From NCBI GenBank assembly GCA_045656005.1, contig JAZOQG010000069.1, positions 1 to 43,559 of the forward strand: a DNA stretch of 43,559 nucleotides, read 5' to 3'. Shown one piece after another: positions 31,185 to 40,926 of the stretch; positions within the stretch are counted from its first letter, which is position 1; every line of letters starts with the position of its first letter. The notes beneath the pieces were generated by a model. The model worked only from the letters and a program-made list of their open reading frames with translations. It did no database searches and was not told where the DNA came from. A program made the translations under genes and the position numbers. This DNA comes from JAZNQN01 sp045656005. Its GTDB lineage: Bacteria > Bacillota > Clostridia > UMGS1883 > UMGS1540.

Positions 31185-33488
31185 ATGAAAAAGAAATTTA
31201 TAGCAATTTTAATGGCAATGCTTATGGCGGTAACTTTGTTGCCTGCCATAAGCGCAACCGCGGACGACTTGCCGCTCTCGGTTTATGTTTACGGAAACCT
31301 TCTGGAATTTGACCAGAACCCTATAATTGTAAACGGAAGAACACTTGTGCCTATGCGAGGTATTTTCGAAGCGCTCGGTATGCAGGTTTCATGGAATGAC
31401 GTAGCACGAAAAGTAACTGCTAATGACAGCGAAAAAACGATTGAACTTACAGTTGGCAGTAATGAGGCGATTGTAAATGGGGAAGGGATTGCACTTGATG
31501 TCCCTGCGGAAATTATAAATGGCAGAACAATGGTTCCTCTTCGCTTTGTGGGAGAGAGCACAGGAAATTATGTTTGGTGGAACGATACGATGAATAAGGT
31601 GCGTCCCCGAGTTGTTATTTCTCCTGCACATTCCGATGAGCTCAAAGAGGCTCTTGAAAATTTTGACAAGGCCTGTTATAGCGAAAAACTTTTAACATGG
31701 CTTGCAAATTTATATGACCCTGAAACAGGATGCTTTTACTTTAAAACATCTGCAAAGGACACTTTGGGATTTTTGCCTGATGCTGAAAGCACAGCAAAAC
31801 AGCTTGGAACTGCTGCAAAAATGCTTGGATGTTCAACCGACGATATTTTAAATGAGTTTACTCCTGAAATGCGTGATAAAATGCTTAAATATATTCAAAG
31901 CAGCCAAAGTGATGAGGACGGCTACTGGTACGAAGCACCATGGGGTAAATATGTAAAAGAAAACAAACGTCTTTATGAAACTTCTGCTGCAAAGCAGCTT
32001 ATAGCACTTCTTGGTGGCAAACCGCTTTATCCTACCAACGAGGAACGTTTGGCAGAGGGTAAAACTCAAAAAACAGTTTATAATTCTTCTGATAGCGGAA
32101 TTAATATTGTGAAGCTTTCAACCGCGAATATGCAGAAAACTGCAGCATCTGCAGACAGCAGGTATAGCTCAAAAGATGCTTTCAAGGCATGGTTTGACTC
32201 GCTTACTTGGGACACATCACTCTATGGTGCAGGCTCACTTATGCTTTCAAACATGGGAGAAATTATATCAGCAGGTTATTTTGATTATGCGGTAGAGCTT
32301 TTGACAGAGAGAATTGACCCTGAAACAGGAATGCTTGGCTATTTAAACCCTGAAACAAAAACCTTTGATACACACGAAATATGCCAGGATGCAATGAGCG
32401 GAACTTATAAAATTATGGGATACTGGGGTCAGAGTTATTATCCTAGTATGAAGGGGATGGATTTAAATTATCCTTATGTCGAAAAGCTTATTGACAGCGT
32501 AATTGATGTAGTAATGAGCGATGATGTTGAATATACAAATGCTTGTCACGTAAGTAATGCAATTTCTCTTTTATCGCTTTATGCCAGCAAAAACGTTGAT
32601 TCGAGTGCTTATAATAAGCTTCGTAAAAAACTGCCTGATATTTTGAATATGACTGCCATGAAAGCTCAGCGTCACATGACACCTGATGGCTCTTACACTT
32701 ATGAGCCCGGTGCAGGTGCCGGTGGTAACCAGGGGTCTGTTCATGCATATTGTCTTGCAGATGGTGAAACCTCAGGCGCTTCAATGATGCTTGCACTTCG
32801 TGAAAATGTATATAATGTTATCGGCATGCCACTTCCTCCGCTTTTTGATGGTAAATATACTGCGAAGGACTTTGCAGATATGGTAAAGGCAATAGAACCC
32901 ACAAAGAAAATAGATTTTAAAACTGACGCATCCTATACTTTTAATGATATGCAGCCGGGTCCGCTTCCGCAAAACAATGGTTTCAGAAGTACAGGTGATA
33001 TTACAATCGCTGAAGACCCTGAATATATAGGCGAAAATGCAATAAGAATTAACGCCCCAGGCGGCGACAGACCTGTTTTGATTATTGATGCAGGTACAAA
33101 AAGCGGAAAAGGCTTTGTTTGCGAATTTGATATTAAAATTTCAAGCCCTGTAATAACTGCGTATTTGTTGACATTTGAATTTGGAAGTGCCTTTAATTCA
33201 ACATCAATTTTTCTCAATAAATCCGCAGGAAAATATGCATTTTCAAGCAAGGCTTTTGATGACTGGTCAGATTACAAGAGAGTAAAGATTGAATATGATG
33301 TTGCAAACGGCGAGGGTGAAAATAAGTATTATATTGATGGCGAGCTTATTTATACAGGACCGCATTATTCAAACGGATATAGTGATATGCCTGCCATGGA
33401 AAACGTTCCTGCTCTTCAGATAAGAGCAAGCTCAACCGAACCTTTCGAGGCATACATAGATAACTTTGAATTTCACGAAAAGAAATAA
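31185..33488 (+). CDS. Secreted protein: copper-amine-oxidase-like stalk, helical domain, lectin-like tail
   Basis: About 768 residues. Signal peptide, then a copper amine oxidase N-terminal-like domain (VNGRTLVPMRGIFEALGM, INGRTMVPLRFVGES), a cell-surface module common in Clostridia. The central 400 residues are helical with paired repeats of the alpha/alpha-toroid kind (LYDPETGCFYFKTSA, RIDPETGMLGYLNPET, then GAGAGGNQGSVHAYCLADGE). The last 200 residues form a lectin-like beta-sandwich (YYIDGELIYTGPHYSNGYSD). The toroid suggests a glycan lyase or hydrolase, but no catalytic residues are assigned. ATG 31185 is preferred over 31179 by ribosome binding site spacing. Paralogue of 33552. Confidence 0.8.
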   Translation: MKKKFIAILMAMLMAVTLLPAISATADDLPLSVYVYGNLLEFDQNPIIVNGRTLVPMRGIFEALGMQVSWNDVARKVTANDSEKTIELTVGSNEAIVNGEGIALDVPAEIINGRTMVPLRFVGESTGNYVWWNDTMNKVRPRVVISPAHSDELKEALENFDKACYSEKLLTWLANLYDPETGCFYFKTSAKDTLGFLPDAESTAKQLGTAAKMLGCSTDDILNEFTPEMRDKMLKYIQSSQSDEDGYWYEAPWGKYVKENKRLYETSAAKQLIALLGGKPLYPTNEERLAEGKTQKTVYNSSDSGINIVKLSTANMQKTAASADSRYSSKDAFKAWFDSLTWDTSLYGAGSLMLSNMGEIISAGYFDYAVELLTERIDPETGMLGYLNPETKTFDTHEICQDAMSGTYKIMGYWGQSYYPSMKGMDLNYPYVEKLIDSVIDVVMSDDVEYTNACHVSNAISLLSLYASKNVDSSAYNKLRKKLPDILNMTAMKAQRHMTPDGSYTYEPGAGAGGNQGSVHAYCLADGETSGASMMLALRENVYNVIGMPLPPLFDGKYTAKDFADMVKAIEPTKKIDFKTDASYTFNDMQPGPLPQNNGFRSTGDITIAEDPEYIGENAIRINAPGGDRPVLIIDAGTKSGKGFVCEFDIKISSPVITAYLLTFEFGSAFNSTSIFLNKSAGKYAFSSKAFDDWSDYKRVKIEYDVANGEGENKYYIDGELIYTGPHYSNGYSDMPAMENVPALQIRASSTEPFEAYIDNFEFHEKK

Positions 33489-33500
33489 TTTAAGGTTTAA

Positions 33501-33533
33501 GGGGACTTGGAAAATTCCTTGTCCCCATTTATT
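33501..33533 (+). terminator. Hairpin between the tandem paralogues
   Basis: GGGGAC (33501-33506) pairs with GTCCCC (33521-33526), with GGAA/TTCC inside, followed by ATTTATT. It may be a partial terminator or a processing site that tunes expression of the downstream operon genes. Confidence 0.55.
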
Positions 33534-33551
33534 AAAAAAGGACTATTATTT

Positions 33552-36131
33552 ATGAAAGTTTTAGTAAAAAAATTTTTTACTGTTTTATTTTCTGCTTTAT
33601 TACTTATAAATTTACTGCAACAGTCTTTACTGGCAGATACAGGCGAAAATAAAGTCCTGCTACTTTTGAAAACTGAAAACAATGGGGCAGCGGCTTACAG
33701 AGAGGTTTATTTAAACGAAACCGGAAATGTCTGCAGCAGTGCTACCCTTTCAAATAATGAAAATATTGCGAAAACTGCTATGCTTTTTACTGCGCTATAT
33801 GATGGGGATAATAACCTTTTGGACATAAGAGCAAAGACCCAAAAAATAAATCCGGGTGAAAGTGGAGTAAATTTAAAAACAGATACAATAACCTTTGACA
33901 GAGAACATATTTTAAAAGGTTTTCTTATATATGACAACATGAAAGTTTCATCCGAGGCCAAGCTCGATTTTCGTTTTGATGGAAGTTTTCCCATACAAGT
34001 ATCGCTTTTCGGAAATCTTTTAAATCTTTCAAAAAATCCTGTAAAGAATGGTTCTGAAATTTATATTCCGTTTTGCGAAATCTTCAGTGCTTTCGGGATG
34101 GAATGTACTGAAGATAAAAATAGTGTCACGGCAAATTCTGCTGACAAGAACATCAAGGTTGTAAACGAAAGCACAGTAGCTAAAATTAATGAATCGAATG
34201 TTACACTATCTTCACCTGCAAAGGTTTTAAATGGTGTTATTATGGTGCCATATAGTTTTATTGCAGATGCAACAGATACAGATGTTTTTATAAAAAAATT
34301 TGGTTCTAACAGAAAAAGAATTGTTATTTCTCCAAAAGCAACAGAAGAATTATTAACTGCCATAAAAAACTTTGACGATACTTTATACAGCGAAAAGTTG
34401 ATTGACTGGATTTTGGGGCTTTATGACAGCGAAAGCGGAGGATTTTATTTTAAAACAAACGCAAAATATACCGAAGGATTTTATCCTGACAGAGAAAGCA
34501 CAGCAAAGCACCTTGGCTCTGTTGCAAATATGCTCGGGATTTCTACTTCAGACATAATAAAAGAGTACACCCCTGAGATGCGTGCAAAGCTTTTAAATTT
34601 TGCACAAATGTATCAAAGCGATGAAGACGGCTATTGGTACGAGGCACCATGGGGCAAATATGTTGGCGAGAGCAAACGTCTTTACGAAACTTCTGCCGCA
34701 AGTCAGCTTTGCTCCCTTGCAGGAGGAAGACCTCTTTATCTTACACCGGAAGAACGTCTGGCACAAGGTAAGGTATCGCTTTTAAGCGCTTCATTAGACG
34801 ACAACAAATTCAGTTCAAAAGAAGCCTTTAAAGCCTGGTTTGACTCTCTTACATGGGACACTTCTCTCTACGGAGCAGGCTCTCTTCTGCTTTCAAATAT
34901 GGGGCAGATAAGGTCGGCAGGTTATTTTGAATATGCGGTAGAGCTTATAAGTGAGAGGATTGACCCTGAAACAGGAATGCTCGGGCATCTTAACACTAAA
35001 ACAGGAAAATTTGACACTCACGAAGTAAGCCAGGATGCAATGAGCGGAACATATAAAATTGCATCTTACTGGGGAGAAAGCAGATATGAAAGTATGAAAG
35101 GCAAGGACCTTATCTATCCATACTATGATAAGCTTCTTGACAGCGTTATAAGTATAATACTTTCCGATAATGTTGAATATACAAACGCTTGCCACATTTC
35201 AAATGCAATTTCACTTCTAAGCAGTGCAACATTTCACCAAAGCTACATAAGTTACGAGAACTATCAGAAATTTATAAACAGTATTCCTGCATTGATAAAT
35301 AAAACTCTGGAAAAATCAAAAAGACATCAAACGAGTGACGGCTCATATACTTATTCACCCGGGCAGGGTGCAGGTGGTAATCAGGGAACAGTACATGCCT
35401 TTTGCCTTGCCGATGGTGAAACATCAGGTTCGTCTATGATGCTTGCTTTAAGGAGTAATATGTACATCCTTATTTCGAGAGAAATGCCACCACTATTCGA
35501 CGGCAAAATTACCGCAAAGGATTTTGTTGACAAATTAAAAGCAGTTGAGCCTACAGAGAAAATTAAATATCAGGTACAGGCAGAATATTCTTTTGATAAT
35601 CTTTCGCTTGGTGCATTGCCGCAAAATATTGGCTTTCGTCACACGGGTGATATAACTGTATGCGCACACGGCAGTGGAAAGGCTTTGAAAATTGAGACAG
35701 ACGGTAGTGGAGAAAGACCTGTAATCATAGCCGATGTAGGAACAAAAAACGGCAGGGGCTTTGTGTGTGAATTTGACATTAAGCTTGAATGTGATACATA
35801 TGGAAACGGCATACTTAATTTTGAATTTGGTTCATGGCCACTCAGCACGGTTACTTATATAAATAAGCAGTCCTATGGATATGCTTTTGCTAACGGAAGA
35901 TATGCCGACTGGTCTGATTACAGAAGAATAAAAATAGAATACGATGTGGCAAACGGCGTGGGAACAAACAAATATTACGTTGATAATGAGTTAGTATATT
36001 CAGGACCTCACTATTCAAACGGATATGGAGATATGCCTGCTACAGAGAATATTTCTGCCCTGCAGATAAGAGCGGGAACAGATAATGCCTTTACGGCTTA
36101 CATAGATGATTTTTCATTTGTACAAAAATAA
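33552..36131 (+). CDS. Secreted paralogue of the preceding protein with extra N-terminal domain
   Basis: About 859 residues. The start chosen is ATG 33552, nine bases after AAAAAGGA. After the signal peptide comes a domain (AYREVYLNETGNVCSSATLS) shared with the protein at 30045, then a degenerate copper-amine-oxidase-like stalk, the same helical domain as 31185 (ESGGFYFKTNAKYTEGFYPD, RIDPETGMLGHLNTKT, then GQGAGGNQGTVHAFCLADGE) and the same lectin-like tail. Gene duplication plus domain transfer from two neighbours explains it. No membrane anchor was seen. Confidence 0.82.
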   Translation: MKVLVKKFFTVLFSALLLINLLQQSLLADTGENKVLLLLKTENNGAAAYREVYLNETGNVCSSATLSNNENIAKTAMLFTALYDGDNNLLDIRAKTQKINPGESGVNLKTDTITFDREHILKGFLIYDNMKVSSEAKLDFRFDGSFPIQVSLFGNLLNLSKNPVKNGSEIYIPFCEIFSAFGMECTEDKNSVTANSADKNIKVVNESTVAKINESNVTLSSPAKVLNGVIMVPYSFIADATDTDVFIKKFGSNRKRIVISPKATEELLTAIKNFDDTLYSEKLIDWILGLYDSESGGFYFKTNAKYTEGFYPDRESTAKHLGSVANMLGISTSDIIKEYTPEMRAKLLNFAQMYQSDEDGYWYEAPWGKYVGESKRLYETSAASQLCSLAGGRPLYLTPEERLAQGKVSLLSASLDDNKFSSKEAFKAWFDSLTWDTSLYGAGSLLLSNMGQIRSAGYFEYAVELISERIDPETGMLGHLNTKTGKFDTHEVSQDAMSGTYKIASYWGESRYESMKGKDLIYPYYDKLLDSVISIILSDNVEYTNACHISNAISLLSSATFHQSYISYENYQKFINSIPALINKTLEKSKRHQTSDGSYTYSPGQGAGGNQGTVHAFCLADGETSGSSMMLALRSNMYILISREMPPLFDGKITAKDFVDKLKAVEPTEKIKYQVQAEYSFDNLSLGALPQNIGFRHTGDITVCAHGSGKALKIETDGSGERPVIIADVGTKNGRGFVCEFDIKLECDTYGNGILNFEFGSWPLSTVTYINKQSYGYAFANGRYADWSDYRRIKIEYDVANGVGTNKYYVDNELVYSGPHYSNGYGDMPATENISALQIRAGTDNAFTAYIDDFSFVQK

Positions 36132-36153
36132 TTTTAAACAGAAAGGCTATCTT

Positions 36154-38904
36154 ATGAAGATACATACATGGGAAAAAAGAGGATTTGAAGAATTTATGAA
36201 GGGCACTTTGGGAAACGGCGGACAAAATCTTTACGTTTCTGCAAAAGGTGTTCTGCAGAGAATTCATCAGTATGATTTAACAGGCAACGGCTATGTTGAC
36301 CTTTTGTTTGCAAACAGCCATTCGATGGGAGAAAGGCCGCCACTTCATCTTTATAACAATCCCTTTGAAGGCAATTTCTCTGAGCTTTACACACGTGGTT
36401 CATTTGACGCATGTATGGCTGATATTACTGGCGACGGAAAAATGGATTTAATTGTGGCATGTCAGCACGATGGCGTTTTAAGCGATACAACTGCAACCAT
36501 TTTCTTTGGCTCGGAGAGAGGCTACAGCGAAAAATATAAAACAGAGCTTGTAGCACCTGCGGCAACCGCAGTTTGTGCAGGCGATTTCCGTGGCATCGGC
36601 AAAAATGATATAATTTTTGTGGGCGGAGGAAAACTGCGTATTTTTGAGCAAGGAAAGCTTGGAATTGAAAGCAATACGTTTTTTGATATGCCATCCGATG
36701 CTATAAGTGCAGTTTCAGGTGATTTTGACGGCGACGGATATGATGATTTATATGTTCTTACACAGTCGGGCAAGCTTAGAATTTATTGGGGAAGCAATGA
36801 AGGAATAAGCGAAGATAATTTTACCGAACTTAAGTGCAAGATTGAAATTCACGAGGAAATGGAAACCACAACTGCAGGCAGAATTCATATGAGATGGCTG
36901 CCATGGGTTGCATCAGTTATAGATGTCGGAGGTAAAAAATGCATTTTCCGCTCCGATATGGGCGATGCAGTGTTTGAATATTTTGACGAAAACAGAAACA
37001 TTAATACTTTTAAACGAATTGAAAATATAAACGCAGTTTATGCCACAAGTGGTGCAGTAACAGCAAAAGACAGCGAGGACATTATTATTCTTTGCCAAAG
37101 CGACCGTGACAAAATTGAAGACAGTTATCTTTTGCTTCAAAAAGATAATTACGACATGGAAAAAGCAATCAAATTTAAAACAAATGCCGCAAGAACAGCA
37201 ACAATTTCGCCTCTTTTTGATGGTGGAAGAAGTTATGTTTTTGTTGCCCAGACTTCTACTCGTCAAACCCATGAAAATGATTGTCAGATTCTTCTTTTCG
37301 ACGAGAGTGGCAATATAGAAGAAAAACACGATGTTAAGGGACTTTGTTGTGGTAGAATTTGTGTTGGTGACAGCGGTAAGAAAGAAAATTATCAGGTCGT
37401 ATTTATAAATCACGAGGGTATGAGACCGAATGGTGACGAAGAGATTTATATCTATTTAGGTGACAAAGACGGTTATATGCCCGAGAGAAAAATCACCCTT
37501 CCCGCTATGGCAGCGGTCGAAGGTGCAATGATTGACTTTACCGACAATGGACACCCTGATGTTATGGTTGTAAACTGCGGAGAAAATGCTCCGCACCTTT
37601 GTGAGGGTATTTATATTTATCATAATGATGGTAACGGTCCGGATAAAAATAAATGCGAAAAAATCCCTATGATATTACCTCACGGTATGGCAATAGGCGA
37701 TTTTAGAAAATGCGGATATCTTGATATTGTAACGGGTGGAATAAAAAACCGTGAGATACGCATATACAGAGGCGGACCCGAAGGATACAACGACGATAAT
37801 GTGCAAAAAATAGTTTTTGGTCCAAATCCTGAAAGTTTTACTCCATTTCCATGGGATGAAGAAGATAAAGACCCTGACTATACCGATGAAGAGTGGAAAA
37901 TATTAACAGATTTTGGTGGGCTTCGCTGGCTTTATGCGGCAGATTTTAATGGCGACGGATATCTTGATTTATTTATTTCGCAGATTACGGGTAAAAACTG
38001 TTTCATACTTTGGGGCGGACCTGATGGGTTTTCAGCCAAAAATAAGCAAACGCTCGCAACTGTTGGTGCAGGGTGTGCAAATGTTGCAGACCTTGATGGC
38101 GACGGATATCCTGATTTAATACTTGGTGGTCACATAGTTCCCGGTAAAAAAGAAATTAGAGAGTCGTATATTACAATTTACTGGGGAAGCGGGCAAGGTT
38201 TTTCGGAAAACAGAAAAACATGCCTGCCTGCATGGTGTGTAAATTCTATTGCAATAGGCGATTTTAACAATGACGGAATACTTGATATTTATGCTACATC
38301 TTATTCAAATTCGCGAATAAGAGATGTTGACTCGTTTGTATATTATGGCAGTAAGGATGGAACCTTCTCCGTGAAGAATAAAATGCTTATTCGCAATAAT
38401 TCAGGATGTGGATGTCTTGCAGGTGACTTTAACGGTGATGGTTATACCGATTTGGCAGTTGCAAGTCATAAAAAAGAAGGCAATCACGAGTGTGATTCGT
38501 ATGTTTATTGGGGCGGTCCTGATGGGATAAGTGAAACAAATCGTACTGCGTTGCCCACTATTGGTTGTCACGGAATGACAACCGTTGACATCGGTAATGT
38601 AATGGACAGAAGTGATGACGAGTTTTACTACTCCGAAGTTTATGAGCTTTCTGAAAAGGCAAAGGTTTTATCTGCTTCGTGGGATGGAGATATTCCCGGT
38701 ACAACCGAAGTCCATATGCACATGATTTCGGCAAAAAGCAAAGAAGAGCTCGAAGAAAAAGCCTGGGAACACTGCTTGCAAAACGGAGAGGATGTTTCGG
38801 ATAAAAACATTTGCGGCACATTTTTTAGATACAGGCTTACACTTAAAGCAAAAAGTGGTTGCGGCACGCCACGTATTAATTCAGTTTATGTTAATTTTGG
38901 TTAA
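36154..38904 (+). CDS. FG-GAP/VCBS repeat beta-propeller protein without signal peptide
   Basis: About 916 residues starting MKIHTWEKRGFEEF, with AAAGG upstream. It holds at least seven calcium-binding-like repeats such as DITGDGKMDLIVA, DFDGDGYDDLYVL, DFNGDGYLDLFIS, DLDGDGYPDLILGG and DFNGDGYTDLAVASH, most followed by YWG or LWGGPDG. This is the integrin-alpha-like FG-GAP pattern, usually extracellular. No signal peptide is seen at this start, unlike the previous gene products of the operon, so it is intracellular or leaves by a non-classical route. A glycosidase-associated or binding role is inferred from neighbours only. Confidence 0.85.
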   Translation: MKIHTWEKRGFEEFMKGTLGNGGQNLYVSAKGVLQRIHQYDLTGNGYVDLLFANSHSMGERPPLHLYNNPFEGNFSELYTRGSFDACMADITGDGKMDLIVACQHDGVLSDTTATIFFGSERGYSEKYKTELVAPAATAVCAGDFRGIGKNDIIFVGGGKLRIFEQGKLGIESNTFFDMPSDAISAVSGDFDGDGYDDLYVLTQSGKLRIYWGSNEGISEDNFTELKCKIEIHEEMETTTAGRIHMRWLPWVASVIDVGGKKCIFRSDMGDAVFEYFDENRNINTFKRIENINAVYATSGAVTAKDSEDIIILCQSDRDKIEDSYLLLQKDNYDMEKAIKFKTNAARTATISPLFDGGRSYVFVAQTSTRQTHENDCQILLFDESGNIEEKHDVKGLCCGRICVGDSGKKENYQVVFINHEGMRPNGDEEIYIYLGDKDGYMPERKITLPAMAAVEGAMIDFTDNGHPDVMVVNCGENAPHLCEGIYIYHNDGNGPDKNKCEKIPMILPHGMAIGDFRKCGYLDIVTGGIKNREIRIYRGGPEGYNDDNVQKIVFGPNPESFTPFPWDEEDKDPDYTDEEWKILTDFGGLRWLYAADFNGDGYLDLFISQITGKNCFILWGGPDGFSAKNKQTLATVGAGCANVADLDGDGYPDLILGGHIVPGKKEIRESYITIYWGSGQGFSENRKTCLPAWCVNSIAIGDFNNDGILDIYATSYSNSRIRDVDSFVYYGSKDGTFSVKNKMLIRNNSGCGCLAGDFNGDGYTDLAVASHKKEGNHECDSYVYWGGPDGISETNRTALPTIGCHGMTTVDIGNVMDRSDDEFYYSEVYELSEKAKVLSASWDGDIPGTTEVHMHMISAKSKEELEEKAWEHCLQNGEDVSDKNICGTFFRYRLTLKAKSGCGTPRINSVYVNFG

Positions 38905-38932
38905 CATATAAAAATTTAAGGAGGTATATTTC

Positions 38933-40546
38933 ATGAAAAGAAAAATTTACAAAAGCATAGCTCTCTGCATGAGTCTTATTTTAGTTTTGGTGAGCATTGC
39001 AGGGTGTCAAAGCAAACAAACTGCTATTGAGAAAAATGGTTCACCTGTAACGGTGAATGGTGACAAGATTTACCCTGTGCAGTGTGACGACACTTTAGAA
39101 TACTGGATGGGCTCCAGCATCATGTGGAATCACAAATATGAAAACTTTGCCGATATTCCTCTCGGTAAAAAGATAGCTGAAATGACAGGAGTTAAAATTA
39201 ATTACATTCATCCTCAGGCAGGGCAAGGAAACGAACAATTTCAAATACTTTTAGCGTCTGATGAATTACCTGACCTTGTACAAAACGATTGGTCGGCATA
39301 TCCCGGTGGCCCTGAAGCAGCTCTTGGTGACGGATATATACATAAACTAAATGATATAATTGATGAGTATATGCCTGCCTTTAAAGGAGTCCTTAAGGAA
39401 AACGAGGACTGGGATAAAGACAGCAAAACGGATGCAGGAAGCTATTTTACCGTACCAATGTTCATTCAGCCGGGTATATTACAGGTGGCGATGGGTCCGG
39501 CACTCAGAGCAGATATTCTTGAAAAAACAGGACTTGAGGCTCCTAAAACAATAGCAGAATGGGAAAAAGTTTTAAGAGCATTCAAAGATGCAGGGGTTGA
39601 ATCACCATTTATAGGCAATGTTTCAACTACGCTTTCCGCATTTGCGCCGGGATTTGGTATTAGTCCAAACTGGTATAAAAATGGTGACGAAATCGTTTAC
39701 GGCTACACAGAACCTCAGATGAAAGACCTTTTGATAACCCTCAACAAATGGTATAAAGAAGGTCTTATTGATGCGGATATCGCAACTGTTGATGATAAGA
39801 CAATTAAAGCAAAGCTTTTAAATAGCGAGGCGGGTGCCACTTTGCTTTGGGCAGGAAGTGGCATGGGAACACTTTTGACTGCTGAAACAGACAGAAGCAA
39901 ATTTGACCTTGTGGGTACATCTTATCCTTCTGAAAAAGCCGGTACTACTGCTGAATATGGCCATGTTTCAAAAACAACAAATATTGGTTGTGGCGTTGGA
40001 ATTTCAAACAACTGCAGAAACATTGAACTTGCGGCACGTTTTCTCGATTTCGGTTTTACCGAGGAAGGGCATAATCTCTTTAACTTCGGCATTGAAGGAG
40101 AAAGCTATAACTGGGTAGATAAAGACGGCGAAAAATATCCGGAATATACAGATTTAATTCTTAATAATCCCGATGGCTTGTCAATAGGAAATGCAATGGG
40201 GCTTTATATGCGCTCCTGCTATAACGGAATTATGGTACAGGATGAAAGATATATGCAGCAGTATTATCCGACACAGCAGCAGAAAAATGCTCAGAAGGAA
40301 TGGATGAAAACTAATATGGGAGAGCATATTATCCCCAACATTTATGTACTTCCGGAAGAAAGTGATATCGACGCCAATATTATGGCAAACGTTAAAACAT
40401 ATGTTGATGAAATGATTCTCAAGTTTATTGTTGGTAATGAGCCTATTGAAAAATTTGACGAGTATCTGAATCAGATAAATAAATTTGAACTTGAAAAATC
40501 TGTTAAATTCAGGCAAGATGCTTATGACAGATACCTAAAAAGATAA
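38933..40546 (+). CDS. Extracellular solute-binding lipoprotein, paralogue of 10151
   Basis: 537 residues. Signal peptide with a lipobox-type LVSIAGC, then the same layout as the resident protein at 10151: NGSPVTVNGDKIYPVQCDD, YWMGSSIMWNHKYENF, EEGHNLFNFGIEGESYNW, YYPTQQQKNAQKEWMKTNMG. By eye well over half of residues agree across the whole length. AAGGAGG precedes the ATG. It is the last gene of the exported-protein operon; no permease or ATPase is encoded in the element, so it probably borrows a host importer. Confidence 0.92.
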   Translation: MKRKIYKSIALCMSLILVLVSIAGCQSKQTAIEKNGSPVTVNGDKIYPVQCDDTLEYWMGSSIMWNHKYENFADIPLGKKIAEMTGVKINYIHPQAGQGNEQFQILLASDELPDLVQNDWSAYPGGPEAALGDGYIHKLNDIIDEYMPAFKGVLKENEDWDKDSKTDAGSYFTVPMFIQPGILQVAMGPALRADILEKTGLEAPKTIAEWEKVLRAFKDAGVESPFIGNVSTTLSAFAPGFGISPNWYKNGDEIVYGYTEPQMKDLLITLNKWYKEGLIDADIATVDDKTIKAKLLNSEAGATLLWAGSGMGTLLTAETDRSKFDLVGTSYPSEKAGTTAEYGHVSKTTNIGCGVGISNNCRNIELAARFLDFGFTEEGHNLFNFGIEGESYNWVDKDGEKYPEYTDLILNNPDGLSIGNAMGLYMRSCYNGIMVQDERYMQQYYPTQQQKNAQKEWMKTNMGEHIIPNIYVLPEESDIDANIMANVKTYVDEMILKFIVGNEPIEKFDEYLNQINKFELEKSVKFRQDAYDRYLKR

Positions 40547-40570
40547 AGTTTGTATTATTAGCAAATATTG

Positions 40571-40605
40571 AAACCCGGCAGATATTTCAGCTGCCGGGTT
40601 TTGTT
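40571..40605 (+). terminator. Terminator of the exported-protein operon
   Basis: AAACCCGGCAG pairs with CTGCCGGGTTT (11 bp), followed by TGTTG. Confidence 0.85.
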
Positions 40606-40633
40606 GCTATAACAATGGTTTTTGTGATATAAT
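40604..40633 (+). promoter_or_regulatory. Relic promoter of the AGE pseudogene
   Basis: TTGCTA (40604-40609), 18-base spacer, TATAAT (40628-40633) with extended TGA. It now leads into a 9-codon frame from ATG 40658 and then degenerate sequence. Confidence 0.5.
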
Positions 40634-40780
40634 CATAAAAGAATGCGGTGATTATATGTGTGTTGAAAAAAATCAGATAAAATAAAAATTATGAAGAGAA
40701 ATTTGCTAATATTTTAGCAATGGTAAAATATACATAGGGCAAAGTGTAAGCGACACGGGTGAGATTCTAAATTTCCTGTT

Positions 40781-40924
40781 GGAAGAATTGTAAACTCCGA
40801 CCACTGCATGGAAGCGGCATGGTTTGTAATGCTTTGAAGGAATAATTAAGGGAAACCCAGAGGCAATAGAGACAGGAAAGAAAATTATAGATATAGCATG
40901 CCAATTGGGTTTTAAAATAATAAG
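40781..40924 (+). pseudogene. Remnant of an N-acylglucosamine 2-epimerase-like gene
   Basis: Two short frames in different phases read GRIVNSDHCMEAAWFVML (40781-40834) and FEGIIKGNPEAIETGKKIID followed by IACQLGF (from about 40833). In AGE-family epimerases the pattern GR-(L/I)-x-N-P-G-H-x-x-E-A-x-W-F is followed by a helix of the type GNxxxIExAxxIIDWSxxxGW, so these pieces match in order, joined by a frameshift. Only about 50 of roughly 400 residues survive. The complete gene would have fitted the amino-sugar theme of the cargo. Confidence 0.55.
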
Positions 40925-40926
40925 CT

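Noticed and set aside
40640..40925. Possible riboswitch in the gene-free region before lysS
   Set aside because: A stretch such as GCGACACGGGTGAG resembled riboswitch fragments, but no consistent fold was found and translation gives ordered AGE-family motifs instead.
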